Virus record (IMG/VR): IMGVR_UViG_3300042326_000879
Location: 1-32,821 of that record
Source of the DNA: a virus
Reading direction: 5' to 3' (one strand)
DNA: 32,821 bases
Shown here in pieces: positions 1 through 9,431 of this stretch. Under the pieces are notes generated by a model, which was given only the letters and a program-made list of their open reading frames with translations, was not told where the DNA came from and did no database searches. The stretch's first letter is position 1. Each line of letters begins with the position of its first letter. Made by a program: the position numbers and the translations under genes.

Positions 1-74
1 TCAGTAGATAACTTATACTGAACATCTTGATTTGATGCACCAGCACCTGGAGTCCATGTTAATGTAATATTCAT
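1..74 (-). CDS. Partial fibronectin-III-like tail protein (N-terminus only)
   Basis: The 24 visible residues begin at an ATG one base from the stop of the upstream 408-aa gene and run off the left edge. The segment TWTPGAGASNQDVQYK resembles the first strands of a fibronectin type III domain, which is common in phage tail and fibre proteins. No catalytic motif is visible. It is probably cotranscribed with the 408-aa gene. The function call is inference from a very short fragment. Confidence 0.5.
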   Translation of the reverse strand, partial: MNITLTWTPGAGASNQDVQYKLST

Positions 75-75
75 A

Positions 76-1302
76 TTATATTAAGGTTGCACTTACACTA
101 GTCACAATTGGACAAGGTACAGTGATGTTTTTAGTTACAGATTTATTACATACATTATTACTCTTAGATATGAATGCATTAACAACAACAGTGTATGGCA
201 TTGAGCTATTAAGAGGAGTTCCCACTACACTTCCACCAGCTACAATAAATGTATAAGGACTGACATTAGCAGCTTCTGTTACAATGTTAATTACAAAAGA
301 CTTACTATTAGTTCCATCAGAAATAACAACTGTAGTGTTTTGAACAGCCTGAATAAAGCCTGAAGGAATAATAGTGGTTGGGTTAAAGTCAAGATATACT
401 TCCTGACGGGCACCATTAGCTGTAGCACTGTATTCAAGAATAAATCCAGAACAATCTGTTTGACCACAGCAGTTTTTAAGATCAGCTATAACAGCTCTCA
501 TATCACATACAGTGATCCAAAGATTCTGCATAGCTTGTGACATGTTAGCAACAGTTGAATTCCAACCAGTTATAGATGACATTGCACCAGCTTGGCTAAG
601 TGCTGATGCAGCACTTAATGCGGTACACTGCTGAGAAGCAGCTGCTGTAATTTGAGTGTTAGATCCTAAAGCTGTTCTAAGAAGACAATATTCTTCTTCT
701 AACTTATCTAATACAACGTTCATTTGTGTAGGAACACTAGGAAGAATGCAATTAGGTGTAACAGTAGGAAGAGTTATTGCAGGAGCATTTTCTAATGCTG
801 TAATTCGTGCGTTGTGACTAGTAAGTGTAGTTGTTTGAGAATCAACAGTGGCTTTTAAAGAGCAATACTGATTAGCTATTCGCAGAGTGTATTGATTATG
901 AACAAGTTGTGTTACTGTAAGTCCTGTACCACCATCTACATATTGTAAACATGTAGGAAGAGTGAGAGTGGGTTCTGTATAAGTAGATCCTGGACTTCCA
1001 GGAATAGTAGCTTGTAAACAGCAAACCTTATCTATAATAAAATCTAATACTGCTGACAGGGTTTTTGTAGTGGGTGCCGGATTTACAGAAGAGCAAAAAG
1101 AGACCAAACAAGTGAGGTCTAAGCTTGTCAAATCCAGAGTGGACTTAATAGTGCATAAGTCTGTAGCTACCTTGTAAACTACATCAGAAACAGTGTCACC
1201 GTTGCAGAGGTTAAGACAGGAAAGATCAGGTCCCTGCCATACGACACAATTTGAAGAAACAGGAATACAACCCTGACTAGCAGCATTAGATTTAGGTAAC
1301 AT
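76..1302 (-). CDS. Cysteine-rich repetitive virion (tail) protein
   Basis: A 408-aa protein of unknown function in the tail module, with 20 cysteines. Residues 1-280 contain about five loosely repeated units, each with a predicted helix ending in a Cys and then a short polar or beta stretch: KVATDLCTIK, IIDKVCCLQA, RIANQYCSLK, KLEEEYCLLR and LWITVCDMRA. The C-terminal 120 residues are Thr/Val/Asn-rich and look like a beta sandwich. There is no signal peptide or membrane segment. It recalls a family I associate with structural regions of Bacteroidota phages, but I cannot name its role. The start follows an A/T-rich leader. The neighbours suggest a tail or baseplate component. Confidence 0.7.
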   Translation of the reverse strand: MLPKSNAASQGCIPVSSNCVVWQGPDLSCLNLCNGDTVSDVVYKVATDLCTIKSTLDLTSLDLTCLVSFCSSVNPAPTTKTLSAVLDFIIDKVCCLQATIPGSPGSTYTEPTLTLPTCLQYVDGGTGLTVTQLVHNQYTLRIANQYCSLKATVDSQTTTLTSHNARITALENAPAITLPTVTPNCILPSVPTQMNVVLDKLEEEYCLLRTALGSNTQITAAASQQCTALSAASALSQAGAMSSITGWNSTVANMSQAMQNLWITVCDMRAVIADLKNCCGQTDCSGFILEYSATANGARQEVYLDFNPTTIIPSGFIQAVQNTTVVISDGTNSKSFVINIVTEAANVSPYTFIVAGGSVVGTPLNSSMPYTVVVNAFISKSNNVCNKSVTKNITVPCPIVTSVSATLI

Positions 1303-1322
1303 ATTATATCAGATATATTAAA

Positions 1323-1625
1323 TTAAACAGATGTACCACCCACTTCATCTAAAAACAGTTCTTCTGCTTTAGTAAATGCTTCATCAAATTCATCACACAA
1401 ATAGTTTTTAGAAATAGATTCTATAGGTTGTCCACCTTGATTTTTTGAATTAAGGCTAGCATATATATTAAAATTTGCATATAAATTCACTTGACCTTCA
1501 ATAGGTTGCTGAGAGCCAGGAGGCACTGCCATTACATATTTTGATTTTGTAACAGAAACAACCTCAGCAATAGCTTGAGGAAATGTATATTTATACCTGT
1601 CTGAAATAAATGAAAATAAAATCAT
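1323..1625 (-). CDS. Small conserved-type phage protein, unknown function
   Basis: A 100-aa soluble protein with a mixed beta and helix look and an acidic C-terminal helix (DEFDEAFTKAEELFLDE). It is the first gene after a terminator (1693-1724) and a phage promoter motif (1651-1680), so it probably heads a unit with the 408-aa gene 20 bases downstream. No domain is recognised. Confidence 0.65.
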   Translation of the reverse strand: MILFSFISDRYKYTFPQAIAEVVSVTKSKYVMAVPPGSQQPIEGQVNLYANFNIYASLNSKNQGGQPIESISKNYLCDEFDEAFTKAEELFLDEVGGTSV

Positions 1626-1650
1626 ATATTATAGTTTAAATTAGAATCAC

Positions 1651-1680
1651 TCTACACTATAATATACAAAATTTTACAGA
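1651..1680 (-). promoter_or_regulatory. Phage-type promoter motif (copy a)
   Basis: On the minus strand the site reads TAAAATTTTGTATATTATAG. The GTATATT core is at 1661-1667, 36 bases before the ATG at 1625. It lies just past the terminator at 1693-1724. The same core and flanks recur at 9942, 15437, 17031, 22310, 31512 and 31968. Confidence 0.6.
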
Positions 1681-1692
1681 TAGTACCAAAAT

Positions 1693-1724
1693 AAAAAAGC
1701 ACCCTCATTTTAAGAGAGTGCTTT
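1693..1724 (-). terminator. Intrinsic terminator after the 164-aa gene
   Basis: The arms 1696-1706 and 1714-1724 form an 11-bp stem with one mismatch and a 7-base loop. On the minus strand the stem is followed by six T. It ends the transcript that includes the gene at 1747-2241. A shorter T-tract on the other side is too weak to call it bidirectional with confidence. Confidence 0.8.
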
Positions 1725-1746
1725 AATAAATACTAAAACCCACACA

Positions 1747-2241
1747 TTATCTAGGCGTCATTGGTACAACATTATCAGGATTTTCTGAGATTCCTTCATT
1801 TAAGAGTTTGAAAAATGTAGCATAGTTTTCTGATGTTTCAACCTTTTCTAATTCAGAAAGCTTAATTGGTTTATATTCAACTTCTTTTTCTGTTTGTAAA
1901 AGCTCATTAAATTCTTTTTCAAACTGTTGAAAATCAGGATTTAATTTTTTACTTGCTGTTTCTTCATCATTAGAATCATCATCTATTAACATGGGGATTG
2001 TAATATTCCCATTTTCTTCTTTACCATATTTTTTAATAAGTTCGTTTCTAAGTTCTTCTATTGCAACTTTTTCAGCAGCTACTTTTTTAGCAAGATCAGT
2101 AAGCCAATACTTAGTAACAAGAGAAAGCTTCTCTCCTAGAAGACCAAAAGACTTTTTAGCACCTGTTGTTTGATCAACTATACCATTCAGCTCTGCGTCA
2201 AGATTGTAGAACTCAACTAGTTTTAATGTAATTTTTTTCAT
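1747..2241 (-). CDS. Charged coiled-coil phage protein, unknown function
   Basis: A 164-aa protein from the ATG at 2241 (MKKITLKLVEFYNLDAELNG). An upstream in-frame ATG at 2262 would add seven residues and is less likely, because the Lys-Ile-Thr start matches relatives as I remember them. It is mostly helical, with a Lys/Glu-rich segment around residues 55-80 and an acidic linker (DDDSNDEE). The conserved-looking tail ETSENYATFFKLL follows. It may be a virion-assembly or tail accessory protein. It ends in the terminator at 1693-1724. Confidence 0.7.
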   Translation of the reverse strand: MKKITLKLVEFYNLDAELNGIVDQTTGAKKSFGLLGEKLSLVTKYWLTDLAKKVAAEKVAIEELRNELIKKYGKEENGNITIPMLIDDDSNDEETASKKLNPDFQQFEKEFNELLQTEKEVEYKPIKLSELEKVETSENYATFFKLLNEGISENPDNVVPMTPR

Positions 2242-2308
2242 AAATGTGGTTTTGTAACTCAAAGATATTAATAGATGTAATGTAATGTTGTAAAAGTTAT
2301 TAACATAT

Positions 2309-2333
2309 GTTAAAAATAATACGAATTTAACAA
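2309..2333 (-). promoter_or_regulatory. Weak variant of the phage promoter motif
   Basis: The minus strand reads AAATTCGTATTATTTTTAAC, close to the copy at 22310 (AAATCGTATATTTTTAATG) but with an altered core. It lies 74 bases before the ATG at 2241 and overlaps the stop of the upstream gene. It is tentative. Confidence 0.3.
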
Positions 2334-2620
2334 TTGCTAATTAAACTTGTAACTCCTGATGAATTCACTTGTCCACGATAAGTAGTACCTGCTCCTACTC
2401 TTGTCCAAGCATAGAAAGTTGAAGATGTACCAGAAAATGTGGTAGTTAATCCAGAATTTGTATAAAATTGAGTGACAAGGTCACCTGTTGCCTCAGCAGC
2501 ATATACACTTGTTAATGCTGCATAATTAGTACATGCTTGAGAACCAGTGCTATAACCAGAATCATCAAAATCATATTCATAACTTGACGCACCTGGTGTA
2601 ACTTTTACCTGTATTGCCAT
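2327..2620 (-). CDS. Small tail-associated beta-rich protein
   Basis: A 97-aa protein from the ATG at 2620 (MAIQVKVTPGASSYEYDF). The longer frame from 2644 overlaps the upstream gene and adds an unconvincing hydrophobic stub. It is Ser/Thr/Tyr-rich, with a central stretch DLVTQFYTNSGLTTTFSGTS typical of short repeat domains seen in Bacteroidota phage and surface proteins. It follows the 193-aa gene by 14 bases, so cotranslation with the fibre cluster is likely. The exact role is unknown. Confidence 0.65.
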   Translation of the reverse strand: MAIQVKVTPGASSYEYDFDDSGYSTGSQACTNYAALTSVYAAEATGDLVTQFYTNSGLTTTFSGTSSTFYAWTRVGAGTTYRGQVNSSGVTSLISNC

Positions 2621-2634
2621 AAATAGTATTTTAA

Positions 2635-3216
2635 TTAAGTACAAGTTGTATAAACAACAACATATAAATATTGACCAACACTGCTATTATAAGTGTAATT
2701 ATAATTAATTGTTACAGTTAAACCTGAAGTAGAAGGATAAGTATAATCATAAACAAGACTACTACTACCTGCACCTACACCATTTGAAGACCATGGTTTT
2801 CCATAAAAAACTGCAATTTTATAAATATTTGCAAAATCAGTAGATGTACCATCAATTGTAATATCAAATGTTTTATTAGTTGTACCTAAATCAAATATAA
2901 TCATTGATCCTTGACAACATACACAACTTGCTAAATAGGATAGAAAAAGATTTCTAAATGTTCCATCACTAGCATAATTAAGACTATGATCATAATTATA
3001 CCAGTTTGACATTTGATAATTTGTACAAGATGTAGAATATTTTCCAGAATTAGAAGAATGTACATTTATAGGAGCATATCTTTGACCACTTGTTGTGTCA
3101 TTATCACAACCAGCACCTGATGCCCAACGTCTAAAAGAATAATCAGTCATTGCAGATTGACCCATTTCTGTCCTTGCATTATTGAATGATATTGTACCAC
3201 TAGCTGGAAATGCCAT
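2635..3216 (-). CDS. Fibre-associated tail protein, unknown function
   Basis: A 193-aa protein beginning MAFPASGTISFNNARTEMGQ, an N-terminal pattern common in phage tail-tip or adhesin subunits, where it probably docks the protein to the tail. The middle has a Cys-rich patch (SCVCCQ near residue 96) and the C-terminus is Tyr/Asn/Ser-rich beta structure. The start overlaps the end of the S74 fibre gene by 17 bases, so the two are translationally linked. It may be a secondary adhesin, cap or fibre accessory factor. Confidence 0.65.
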   Translation of the reverse strand: MAFPASGTISFNNARTEMGQSAMTDYSFRRWASGAGCDNDTTSGQRYAPINVHSSNSGKYSTSCTNYQMSNWYNYDHSLNYASDGTFRNLFLSYLASCVCCQGSMIIFDLGTTNKTFDITIDGTSTDFANIYKIAVFYGKPWSSNGVGAGSSSLVYDYTYPSTSGLTVTINYNYTYNSSVGQYLYVVVYTTCT

Positions 3217-6200
3217 CTAATTTAGTTTTAAGCTGTTCAATTTGCAATTGTTGTTCTTTAATAGCTTCAATAAGTACACCCACTACGTTTCCATAAGATA
3301 CACCATACTCATCTACATCTTTAGCATAAGTAACCACTTCAGGTAACACCTCATTTATTTCTTGAGCTATCACTCCTGTTTGTCTACCTTTTTTTATATC
3401 ATCAATCTTATCATAAAATACACCCCGCATTCTATTCACCTTATCTAATGCATTGTCAATAGTTGTAATGTTTGTCTTCTTTCTTCTATCAGAATAAGCC
3501 ACTATATCATCTGTAGAATATATTGCACCACTTACATACAATCTGTATGAAGATGATGTAGTAGAAGCAGCAACTCCTAAACAGTTATTACCTACATTAT
3601 GATATAAATACCAACGACCATTAGTTTCTCTATATATACCACCATTACCACCACTATCGTACATCATTCCGTTAACACTACTATATTCATCAAAAAAACC
3701 CGCATAACTGTTTTTAGATCCTTTAATTCTCCACTGAGTATAACTGCTACCAGTATTATTTCCTGTTATTTGGTTAGCGTTACTTACTACATTATCACTT
3801 ATAGTATTAATATATAAAAAAGATGCAACTAAAGCATTACCATTTACATGTAAAAGTTGAGATGGACTTGTAGTACCTATTCCAAAATTACCGGCATTTA
3901 TATAACTATTAGAAGTATTATTGGCATTTAATTGTATATTACTTGTACCTCCTTTGTATAGATCCAAAATACCATGTGCTGATACACCTGTACTAGTAGC
4001 TGAAACTGTACAAACATTTAATGTATTATTATAGTTAACATATAAATATATAGAATCACTATATCCAACAATAGTTGTAGCACCAGCTATGAATTTTTCA
4101 TAGCTTGTTCCTGGGTTATCTCTTACAGAAACTCTACCTGATGACTCCAATAAAATACTTGAAGCTACTACACCTCCCCAGTGGAATGCTAATTGTGGTG
4201 CATAAATCACATTTGTATTGCCACTACCTCCTGACTTTTCTCTTATTTGCCAGTTTTGTGTGTAAGCAACTCCTGTTGATGTGGATTGTATATATGAACC
4301 TCCACTTCCTTGTATAATAGGAGTAGAAATAGCACCTACAGTAGCTGTTCCACTTAGGTTTAAAGTGACTGCTCCTAATGTAGTGATATTTGTAATATTC
4401 CATGCACCCATGTTTATATGACCTCCCATAGTGCCACCAGTCAATGGTAAATAAGCAGTGGAAGTGTATGCATTAGAACCAAGTCCTAAGAATGTTGGAC
4501 CTAAAGATGATGCTGTATATGCTTCCCATCTTGAGTTAGTACCATTATATATCATGAAATAAGACACTGTTCCAGAACTATACCCACCACCATAACCTAT
4601 TCCTGCAAATTGTGTACTGTTAGCAGCTGTTCCTGATATGCTTATTCCCCAAGTACCACTTGCACCAGTTCCTGTTAATGTTGGAGAGTATGAGTTATAG
4701 TTAGCTGCGTGAAGAACTTGGTTTCCATTAACATTAATATTTACAGCATTAAAAAGTCCTGAACTACTAAAAGTTCCAAGAGTTGTATAACTTAAAGTAC
4801 GACCTGCTGCTCCTGATGGTGCACCATAAAAATTAATTCCTCCAGCTGAAAATAAAATGTAAGAAGAAGTATCTGTTCCTGGAGCTATATAAGACCCACC
4901 TGTAGTTGTATGCCGAACATTATAACCTATACCACCATAACTACCTCCGGAATATCCTACTACTAGTGCTCTGCCTTCAGTACCTCCTGAACCTAAATTC
5001 ACATTATAAGATCCTATAGCATCATAAAAGTTAGGAGCACTAATAGCAATTGTTGTAGTAGCACCTCTTCCTGTTACAGAAGCTAGTGTATCAGTTTCCG
5101 TATATCCTGTTATATAACCTGCACCATTAACAAGTTGATTAGTATTAGTGGGTATTGTAAATACACCTGTAGAAGAGTTGTATGCACCAGTACCTGCTAC
5201 AAAACTCACTGCAGCACGAACACGTACATCCGTATAATAAAGATTTGTACCCTCACTTACATTTGTTGTAGATAGAGAAGGAAGATCTGCTAAAAGTAAA
5301 GCTCTAAATGTAGGAGCACCTGCTGATCCATTAGGAGCAATAAACACTGTATTAGCAGTTTGGCTAGCTAAGGTGACAGATAGAGTGCCTGATGTAGTGA
5401 TGGGAGAACCTGTTAAACCAAATATTCCAGGTAGAGTAATGGCTACAGATGTAACTGTGCCTGTATTATTTGTATAACCTGATGGATTGGAAGCTAAATA
5501 GTAAGTGGCAGTGTCAAGAGAAAATGTTCCAGCTGCTGTCATCTTAACAAACGGTGTACCTGAAGTCCAAGAAAGAGCAGCCAATCCAGATAGCACTGAA
5601 CTAGCTTGTTGTGCCCCAACAGTGTTATAACTTATAGTGACAGCAGCACTACCATTAAAAGTGATACCTGATGAATTACCACTTCCTGAATTGTTAATAG
5701 TGAGTGAGTTAGTAGTGGTTCCAGCACTACCTCCCCCACCTCCAGGAGGAGCAGCCCATACACCATCAGATCTCAAGAAGTTAGTACTACCTCCACCTGA
5801 AGCTGGAACTAGTCCTTTTAAAAGATCAGTGAAAACATTTAAAACAGTTGTAGCTTGTGCACTAGTTAGTGCTTCTACATTACCAGTGCCACCTGTCACT
5901 CTACCTAATATAGTGGACGTAGATACTTGAGCAAGCTTTGCTAATGTTACAACATTATTAGAAATAAGGGTAGATATGGCTGTATTACCAGAGCCAGTGA
6001 TATCACCTGAGAGTGTAATAGTCTGATTAGCAGTGAGATAGACATTTGTGTCTAATGTAAATAGATTAGCACCAGTCATTTTTACAAATGCTGTAGTGCC
6101 TGAATAAACTAAATTAGTAAGAGAGGTAAGACTTGGGGATTCTCCTTGTGCACCAATGCTGTTATAACTAATTGTAATAGATTGAGATCCATTATAACTA

Positions 6201-6451
6201 GAACCAGAACTATTACCTGACCCTGTATTATTAAATAAAACTACATTTGGATTAGGACTTGAAGAAGATGGAACATAACTTATTGTAACATCACCTGTAC
6301 CAGGATCTATTCCAGTGTATGTTAATTCTATATTGGAACCAGCAATGATTTTTCTAATAACAGCATGACCAGGACTAATTACATTTAAGTCTTGTCTAAG
6401 TATTCCTTGTTCTGGTTGTACGGGCTGTCTTGTTGTAGAATATATTGGCAC
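3200..6451 (-). CDS. Tail fibre with C-terminal intramolecular chaperone (Peptidase_S74)
   Basis: A 1083-aa trimeric-fibre-type protein. Residues 1-60 probably attach to the virion. The body is Gly/Ser/Thr/Asn-rich, with repeated modules such as YLTANQTITLSGDITGSG and NFLRSDGVWAAP. The last 96 residues form a Peptidase_S74 chaperone, starting at S987-D988-R-R-K-K and including GRQTGVIAQEINEVLPEVV and a terminal coiled coil. In this family the chaperone trimerises the fibre and cuts itself off at the Ser-Asp junction; S987 is the expected nucleophile. The start is GTG at 6449-6451, because no ATG in frame is near and the frame opens right after the 55-aa gene. It is likely a receptor-binding protein. 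Confidence 0.92.
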   Translation of the reverse strand: MPIYSTTRQPVQPEQGILRQDLNVISPGHAVIRKIIAGSNIELTYTGIDPGTGDVTISYVPSSSSPNPNVVLFNNTGSGNSSGSSYNGSQSITISYNSIGAQGESPSLTSLTNLVYSGTTAFVKMTGANLFTLDTNVYLTANQTITLSGDITGSGNTAISTLISNNVVTLAKLAQVSTSTILGRVTGGTGNVEALTSAQATTVLNVFTDLLKGLVPASGGGSTNFLRSDGVWAAPPGGGGGSAGTTTNSLTINNSGSGNSSGITFNGSAAVTISYNTVGAQQASSVLSGLAALSWTSGTPFVKMTAAGTFSLDTATYYLASNPSGYTNNTGTVTSVAITLPGIFGLTGSPITTSGTLSVTLASQTANTVFIAPNGSAGAPTFRALLLADLPSLSTTNVSEGTNLYYTDVRVRAAVSFVAGTGAYNSSTGVFTIPTNTNQLVNGAGYITGYTETDTLASVTGRGATTTIAISAPNFYDAIGSYNVNLGSGGTEGRALVVGYSGGSYGGIGYNVRHTTTGGSYIAPGTDTSSYILFSAGGINFYGAPSGAAGRTLSYTTLGTFSSSGLFNAVNINVNGNQVLHAANYNSYSPTLTGTGASGTWGISISGTAANSTQFAGIGYGGGYSSGTVSYFMIYNGTNSRWEAYTASSLGPTFLGLGSNAYTSTAYLPLTGGTMGGHINMGAWNITNITTLGAVTLNLSGTATVGAISTPIIQGSGGSYIQSTSTGVAYTQNWQIREKSGGSGNTNVIYAPQLAFHWGGVVASSILLESSGRVSVRDNPGTSYEKFIAGATTIVGYSDSIYLYVNYNNTLNVCTVSATSTGVSAHGILDLYKGGTSNIQLNANNTSNSYINAGNFGIGTTSPSQLLHVNGNALVASFLYINTISDNVVSNANQITGNNTGSSYTQWRIKGSKNSYAGFFDEYSSVNGMMYDSGGNGGIYRETNGRWYLYHNVGNNCLGVAASTTSSSYRLYVSGAIYSTDDIVAYSDRRKKTNITTIDNALDKVNRMRGVFYDKIDDIKKGRQTGVIAQEINEVLPEVVTYAKDVDEYGVSYGNVVGVLIEAIKEQQLQIEQLKTKLDGISS

Positions 6452-6457
6452 ATCTTA

Positions 6458-6625
6458 TTATTTCCAAGTTCCTGATATTTTTGTAAAAGTAGTGGCAGTC
6501 TTCCATGTACCAGCCACCTTAATATACATAGTAGCTTGTTTCCAAACACTTCCCACTTTCAACCACACAGTAACACCACTTGGTGATGGTGGAGCACCCT
6601 GTGACTGTAATAACGTAAGAAGCAT
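6458..6625 (-). CDS. 55-aa Trp/Lys repeat tail protein
   Basis: A short frame from ATG 6625 to TAA 6458. It starts two bases after the 53-aa gene and ends six bases before the fibre start. It has three short repeats built on a V-x-G-x-W-K pattern (KVGSVWKQA, KVAGTWKTA, KISGTWK). Repeats of this type occur in phage tail and adhesin proteins. The tight packing between neighbours in the same direction supports a real gene. The function is unknown. Confidence 0.7.
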   Translation of the reverse strand: MLLTLLQSQGAPPSPSGVTVWLKVGSVWKQATMYIKVAGTWKTATTFTKISGTWK

Positions 6626-6627
6626 TG

Positions 6628-6789
6628 TTAACTATTTTTTAGCATGGCTATTGTTTGCTCTGTTTCAGCTATCTCCGTTTCAAGCTTTAATATCATTTCA
6701 ATATTACCCAATTGAGTGTAAGTCAACAATTGAATTCTAAGATAATCCAAGCGTATCTCGCATTGATTTATTAATTTAGCTATATTCAT
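6628..6789 (-). CDS. 53-aa helical small protein, unknown function
   Basis: The ATG at 6789 overlaps the stop of the 880-aa gene as TAATG, which fixes the start; a longer frame to 6843 lies inside that gene. The protein (MNIAKLINQCEIRLDYLRIQ) is almost entirely amphipathic helix with Glu/Leu heptads and probably forms a coiled coil. Such small coiled-coil genes sit next to fibre genes in many phages and may aid fibre assembly, but that is inference. Confidence 0.65.
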   Translation of the reverse strand: MNIAKLINQCEIRLDYLRIQLLTYTQLGNIEMILKLETEIAETEQTIAMLKNS

Positions 6790-9431
6790 TACCAAAAGAT
6801 TAAGCATTTGAAACATTCTGCAAAAGAAGCCCGGTTTAACCAAATGTATTTTAGTCCATCTTTGGTTGTAAAGATTTCCATCCTATTGCCAATAATTGCT
6901 GTTGGTGCTGCGTAAGGATACATAGAACCACCATTCACCTTCCCCGTTACCACGTTCAAGGACATCACTCTTTGTGTAGCATCCTTCTGAAAGAATATAT
7001 TGTCCATACCATCATACGCAGTCATTGTACCTGTGGTTAGGGTTTCTGTTAATGGAGTTGTAAATATAAGATTACACCTATCGGTAGTTAAATCAAATCT
7101 ATCAAATCCAATAGCAGCACCACCACGTGTTGAAAACATATACCTACCTCTTGTCAGCAAATCACTTGTTCCAAATGTCCAGTTCATACTAACACCAAGC
7201 CCTTTTACTGTTTGCTCCAATATTACATATCCTGTAACGAGAGTAGTTGCAGCACTAGTTGTTGGTAAAGTAAGTGTATTTGCTGTATTAGAGGTAATTG
7301 TAACCTCTATTGGTCCCCCCGTTGTGGTTATATATCTTACTCTTTTACCTGCCCAAATATTAACTGCCCAAGATTTTGTAGTGTCTTGAAGTGTGGTGGT
7401 AGATTGAGTACCTGTAGCTACACCAAAATCAGCAGCACCAATAGCAGATGATGTTGATATGCTATATCTACTCACACCATTAGTTGGAGCAGTGGCAGTA
7501 GCTACAAGTGTTAACGTGGTTGCTGTATTACTTGCAATTCTAAAAGATTGTCCTGTTACAGCTCCCGTAGCCCCTGTAACTGCTGTTGTGTACATATACA
7601 CTGTTTGTCCTGCCCATTGGTTTACTGTCCATGACTTTGAAGCATCAACAAGTACAGTTGTTGATTGGTTGCTTGCAATAGTAGTAGCAGCAGGTGTTCC
7701 TGCCATTGTGTAGGTAAAAGTTGTAGCTGATGGTACAGTGGCAATAGCCACATTCGTCACATTAAAATTTGCGTCTGTAGCACCCCTAACAGTTACCAAC
7801 TGACCCACCTTAAATTGATGGTTATGTGCAGTTGTAACAGTTGCAGTTGTTGTAGCATTTGCAAATGTAGTGATTGCTACAGGTCTGTTACCTGCAACTG
7901 TTGCAGAACCACTTCTTGCTATACCAAAATCTTGCTGTCTACCAAAAGTAGGAGTTTGTGAATCAATATTATGAATAGGCAATCCTGCAACACTTCCTAA
8001 TTGAAGATATACTTTATTAGGGTCAGCTTGTATAACAAACACAGATGTGTTATCAGGTGTAGTTGCCCAAGTGCCCACAATAGTTAGTGCAGTGGCTGTA
8101 TTAGATGCAATTGGTTTTACTTGTCCTGCTCCCGTACCTGCCATGATTCTAACTGCATAGTTTTTCCAACGGTCTACTACCCAAGATTTAGTTGAATCAG
8201 TGATGCTAGAAGCAGCTCCTGCTGTTGCTATTCCTGCATCAAATCCAAGAATAAAATATCTACTTGTTGCATTAGGATGTGGACTAATATGAGTAGTCCA
8301 TGTTAACGTGTTAGCAGTATTACTATCAATCTTACGAATTTGTCCTGCTCCTGCACCTGAATAAATATACACCCAATAATCTTTCCACTGGTTAACTTCC
8401 CATGCTTTTCTATCAACTCCAAGTGAAGAATCTACCAATGTAGTTACAGTGCTTGTTGATGCAGCAATACCACGATACCATAAGGATGAGTTTTCAGTAG
8501 TACTTTCAATACTGCAATCTGTACCTACTGCTGCAAAAATACCAGACATAGATGGTATAATATACCATGTGTCTGAAATCATGTCATAGGCTTGCATAGT
8601 GAAAAACGGAGCAGCAGCAGCACTAGAAACTAAAATAACAATTCCTGTTTTAACCTTAAACACAGAAGTGGCATCAGGTTGAACAGTCCACGCAGAATCA
8701 ACAGTTACAACTTGTGATTCAATAGAATATGCAGCTTGTGAACCTGCTGTTGCATTAATTGCAGGGTTGAATACAGCAGGGTTGTTCCAAATTTCATTTG
8801 CTTGGGTTACATCACCCAAAACTATTTGAGTGGCAGTGTTTGATAATATTCTTCTAATCTGACTAACCCCAGCATTACCTGTTATACGAAGTGTATATCC
8901 TGTATATTGATTAATTGCAAAAGCCTTTAATGTATCTGTAATGTTTAAAGCACCTACTACGTTATTTACAGCAGTTACTATCCCACTATCAGCAATAATA
9001 GGTTCTGCTACACCCGTAATAGTTCGTATTTGTCCTGCACCTGTTCCTGATATAATTTCTACATCATACCCAAGTAATGATTGCATTGTAACAGATGGTA
9101 TAGTTAGTGTGCTTGCTCCTGCTGCAATAACACTACCCTCTATACCAAAAGCTGCACTATATTTCATTGAGGAAAATGTAACAGGTGCAATAGGTGGGGC
9201 TGATAAAGGTTGATACATATCAGTCCAAGTATCATATTTTACAAAAGATGTTGCAGAAATTAAATAAGGTATATATCTTCCATGTTCTTCTGGCAAAAAG
9301 TTACCATTATCTGCGGCACAAGAACTTGATATTGCAGAACTAACTGCTGGGGCAAAACGTGTCCATTGCCATACAGGTTTATCCACTCCTCTCATTAATG
9401 TATTTGATACTAAAGCTGGCATATTATTCAA
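6789..9431 (-). CDS. 880-aa repetitive beta-domain virion protein
   Basis: A large structural protein in the tail module. The first 100 residues (WQWTRFAPAVS, PEEHGRYIPYL) are unique. The rest carries about six tandem units of 70-100 residues with the pattern D-x-(T/S)-K-(S/A)-W-x-V-(N/D)-x-W, then a T/A-G-Q segment, then (I/D)-x-S-N-T-A-x-x-L-T. Clear examples are TKSWVVDRWKN...IASNTATALTI and SKSWTVNQWAG...IASNTATTLTL. The C-terminal third (RGRYMFSTRGGAAIGFDRFD) looks like a separate beta domain. Its start overlaps the 149-aa gene by 8 bases. The repeats suggest an extended decoration or fibre protein; no enzyme motif is seen. Confidence 0.75.
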   Translation of the reverse strand: MNNMPALVSNTLMRGVDKPVWQWTRFAPAVSSAISSSCAADNGNFLPEEHGRYIPYLISATSFVKYDTWTDMYQPLSAPPIAPVTFSSMKYSAAFGIEGSVIAAGASTLTIPSVTMQSLLGYDVEIISGTGAGQIRTITGVAEPIIADSGIVTAVNNVVGALNITDTLKAFAINQYTGYTLRITGNAGVSQIRRILSNTATQIVLGDVTQANEIWNNPAVFNPAINATAGSQAAYSIESQVVTVDSAWTVQPDATSVFKVKTGIVILVSSAAAAPFFTMQAYDMISDTWYIIPSMSGIFAAVGTDCSIESTTENSSLWYRGIAASTSTVTTLVDSSLGVDRKAWEVNQWKDYWVYIYSGAGAGQIRKIDSNTANTLTWTTHISPHPNATSRYFILGFDAGIATAGAASSITDSTKSWVVDRWKNYAVRIMAGTGAGQVKPIASNTATALTIVGTWATTPDNTSVFVIQADPNKVYLQLGSVAGLPIHNIDSQTPTFGRQQDFGIARSGSATVAGNRPVAITTFANATTTATVTTAHNHQFKVGQLVTVRGATDANFNVTNVAIATVPSATTFTYTMAGTPAATTIASNQSTTVLVDASKSWTVNQWAGQTVYMYTTAVTGATGAVTGQSFRIASNTATTLTLVATATAPTNGVSRYSISTSSAIGAADFGVATGTQSTTTLQDTTKSWAVNIWAGKRVRYITTTGGPIEVTITSNTANTLTLPTTSAATTLVTGYVILEQTVKGLGVSMNWTFGTSDLLTRGRYMFSTRGGAAIGFDRFDLTTDRCNLIFTTPLTETLTTGTMTAYDGMDNIFFQKDATQRVMSLNVVTGKVNGGSMYPYAAPTAIIGNRMEIFTTKDGLKYIWLNRASFAECFKCLIFW

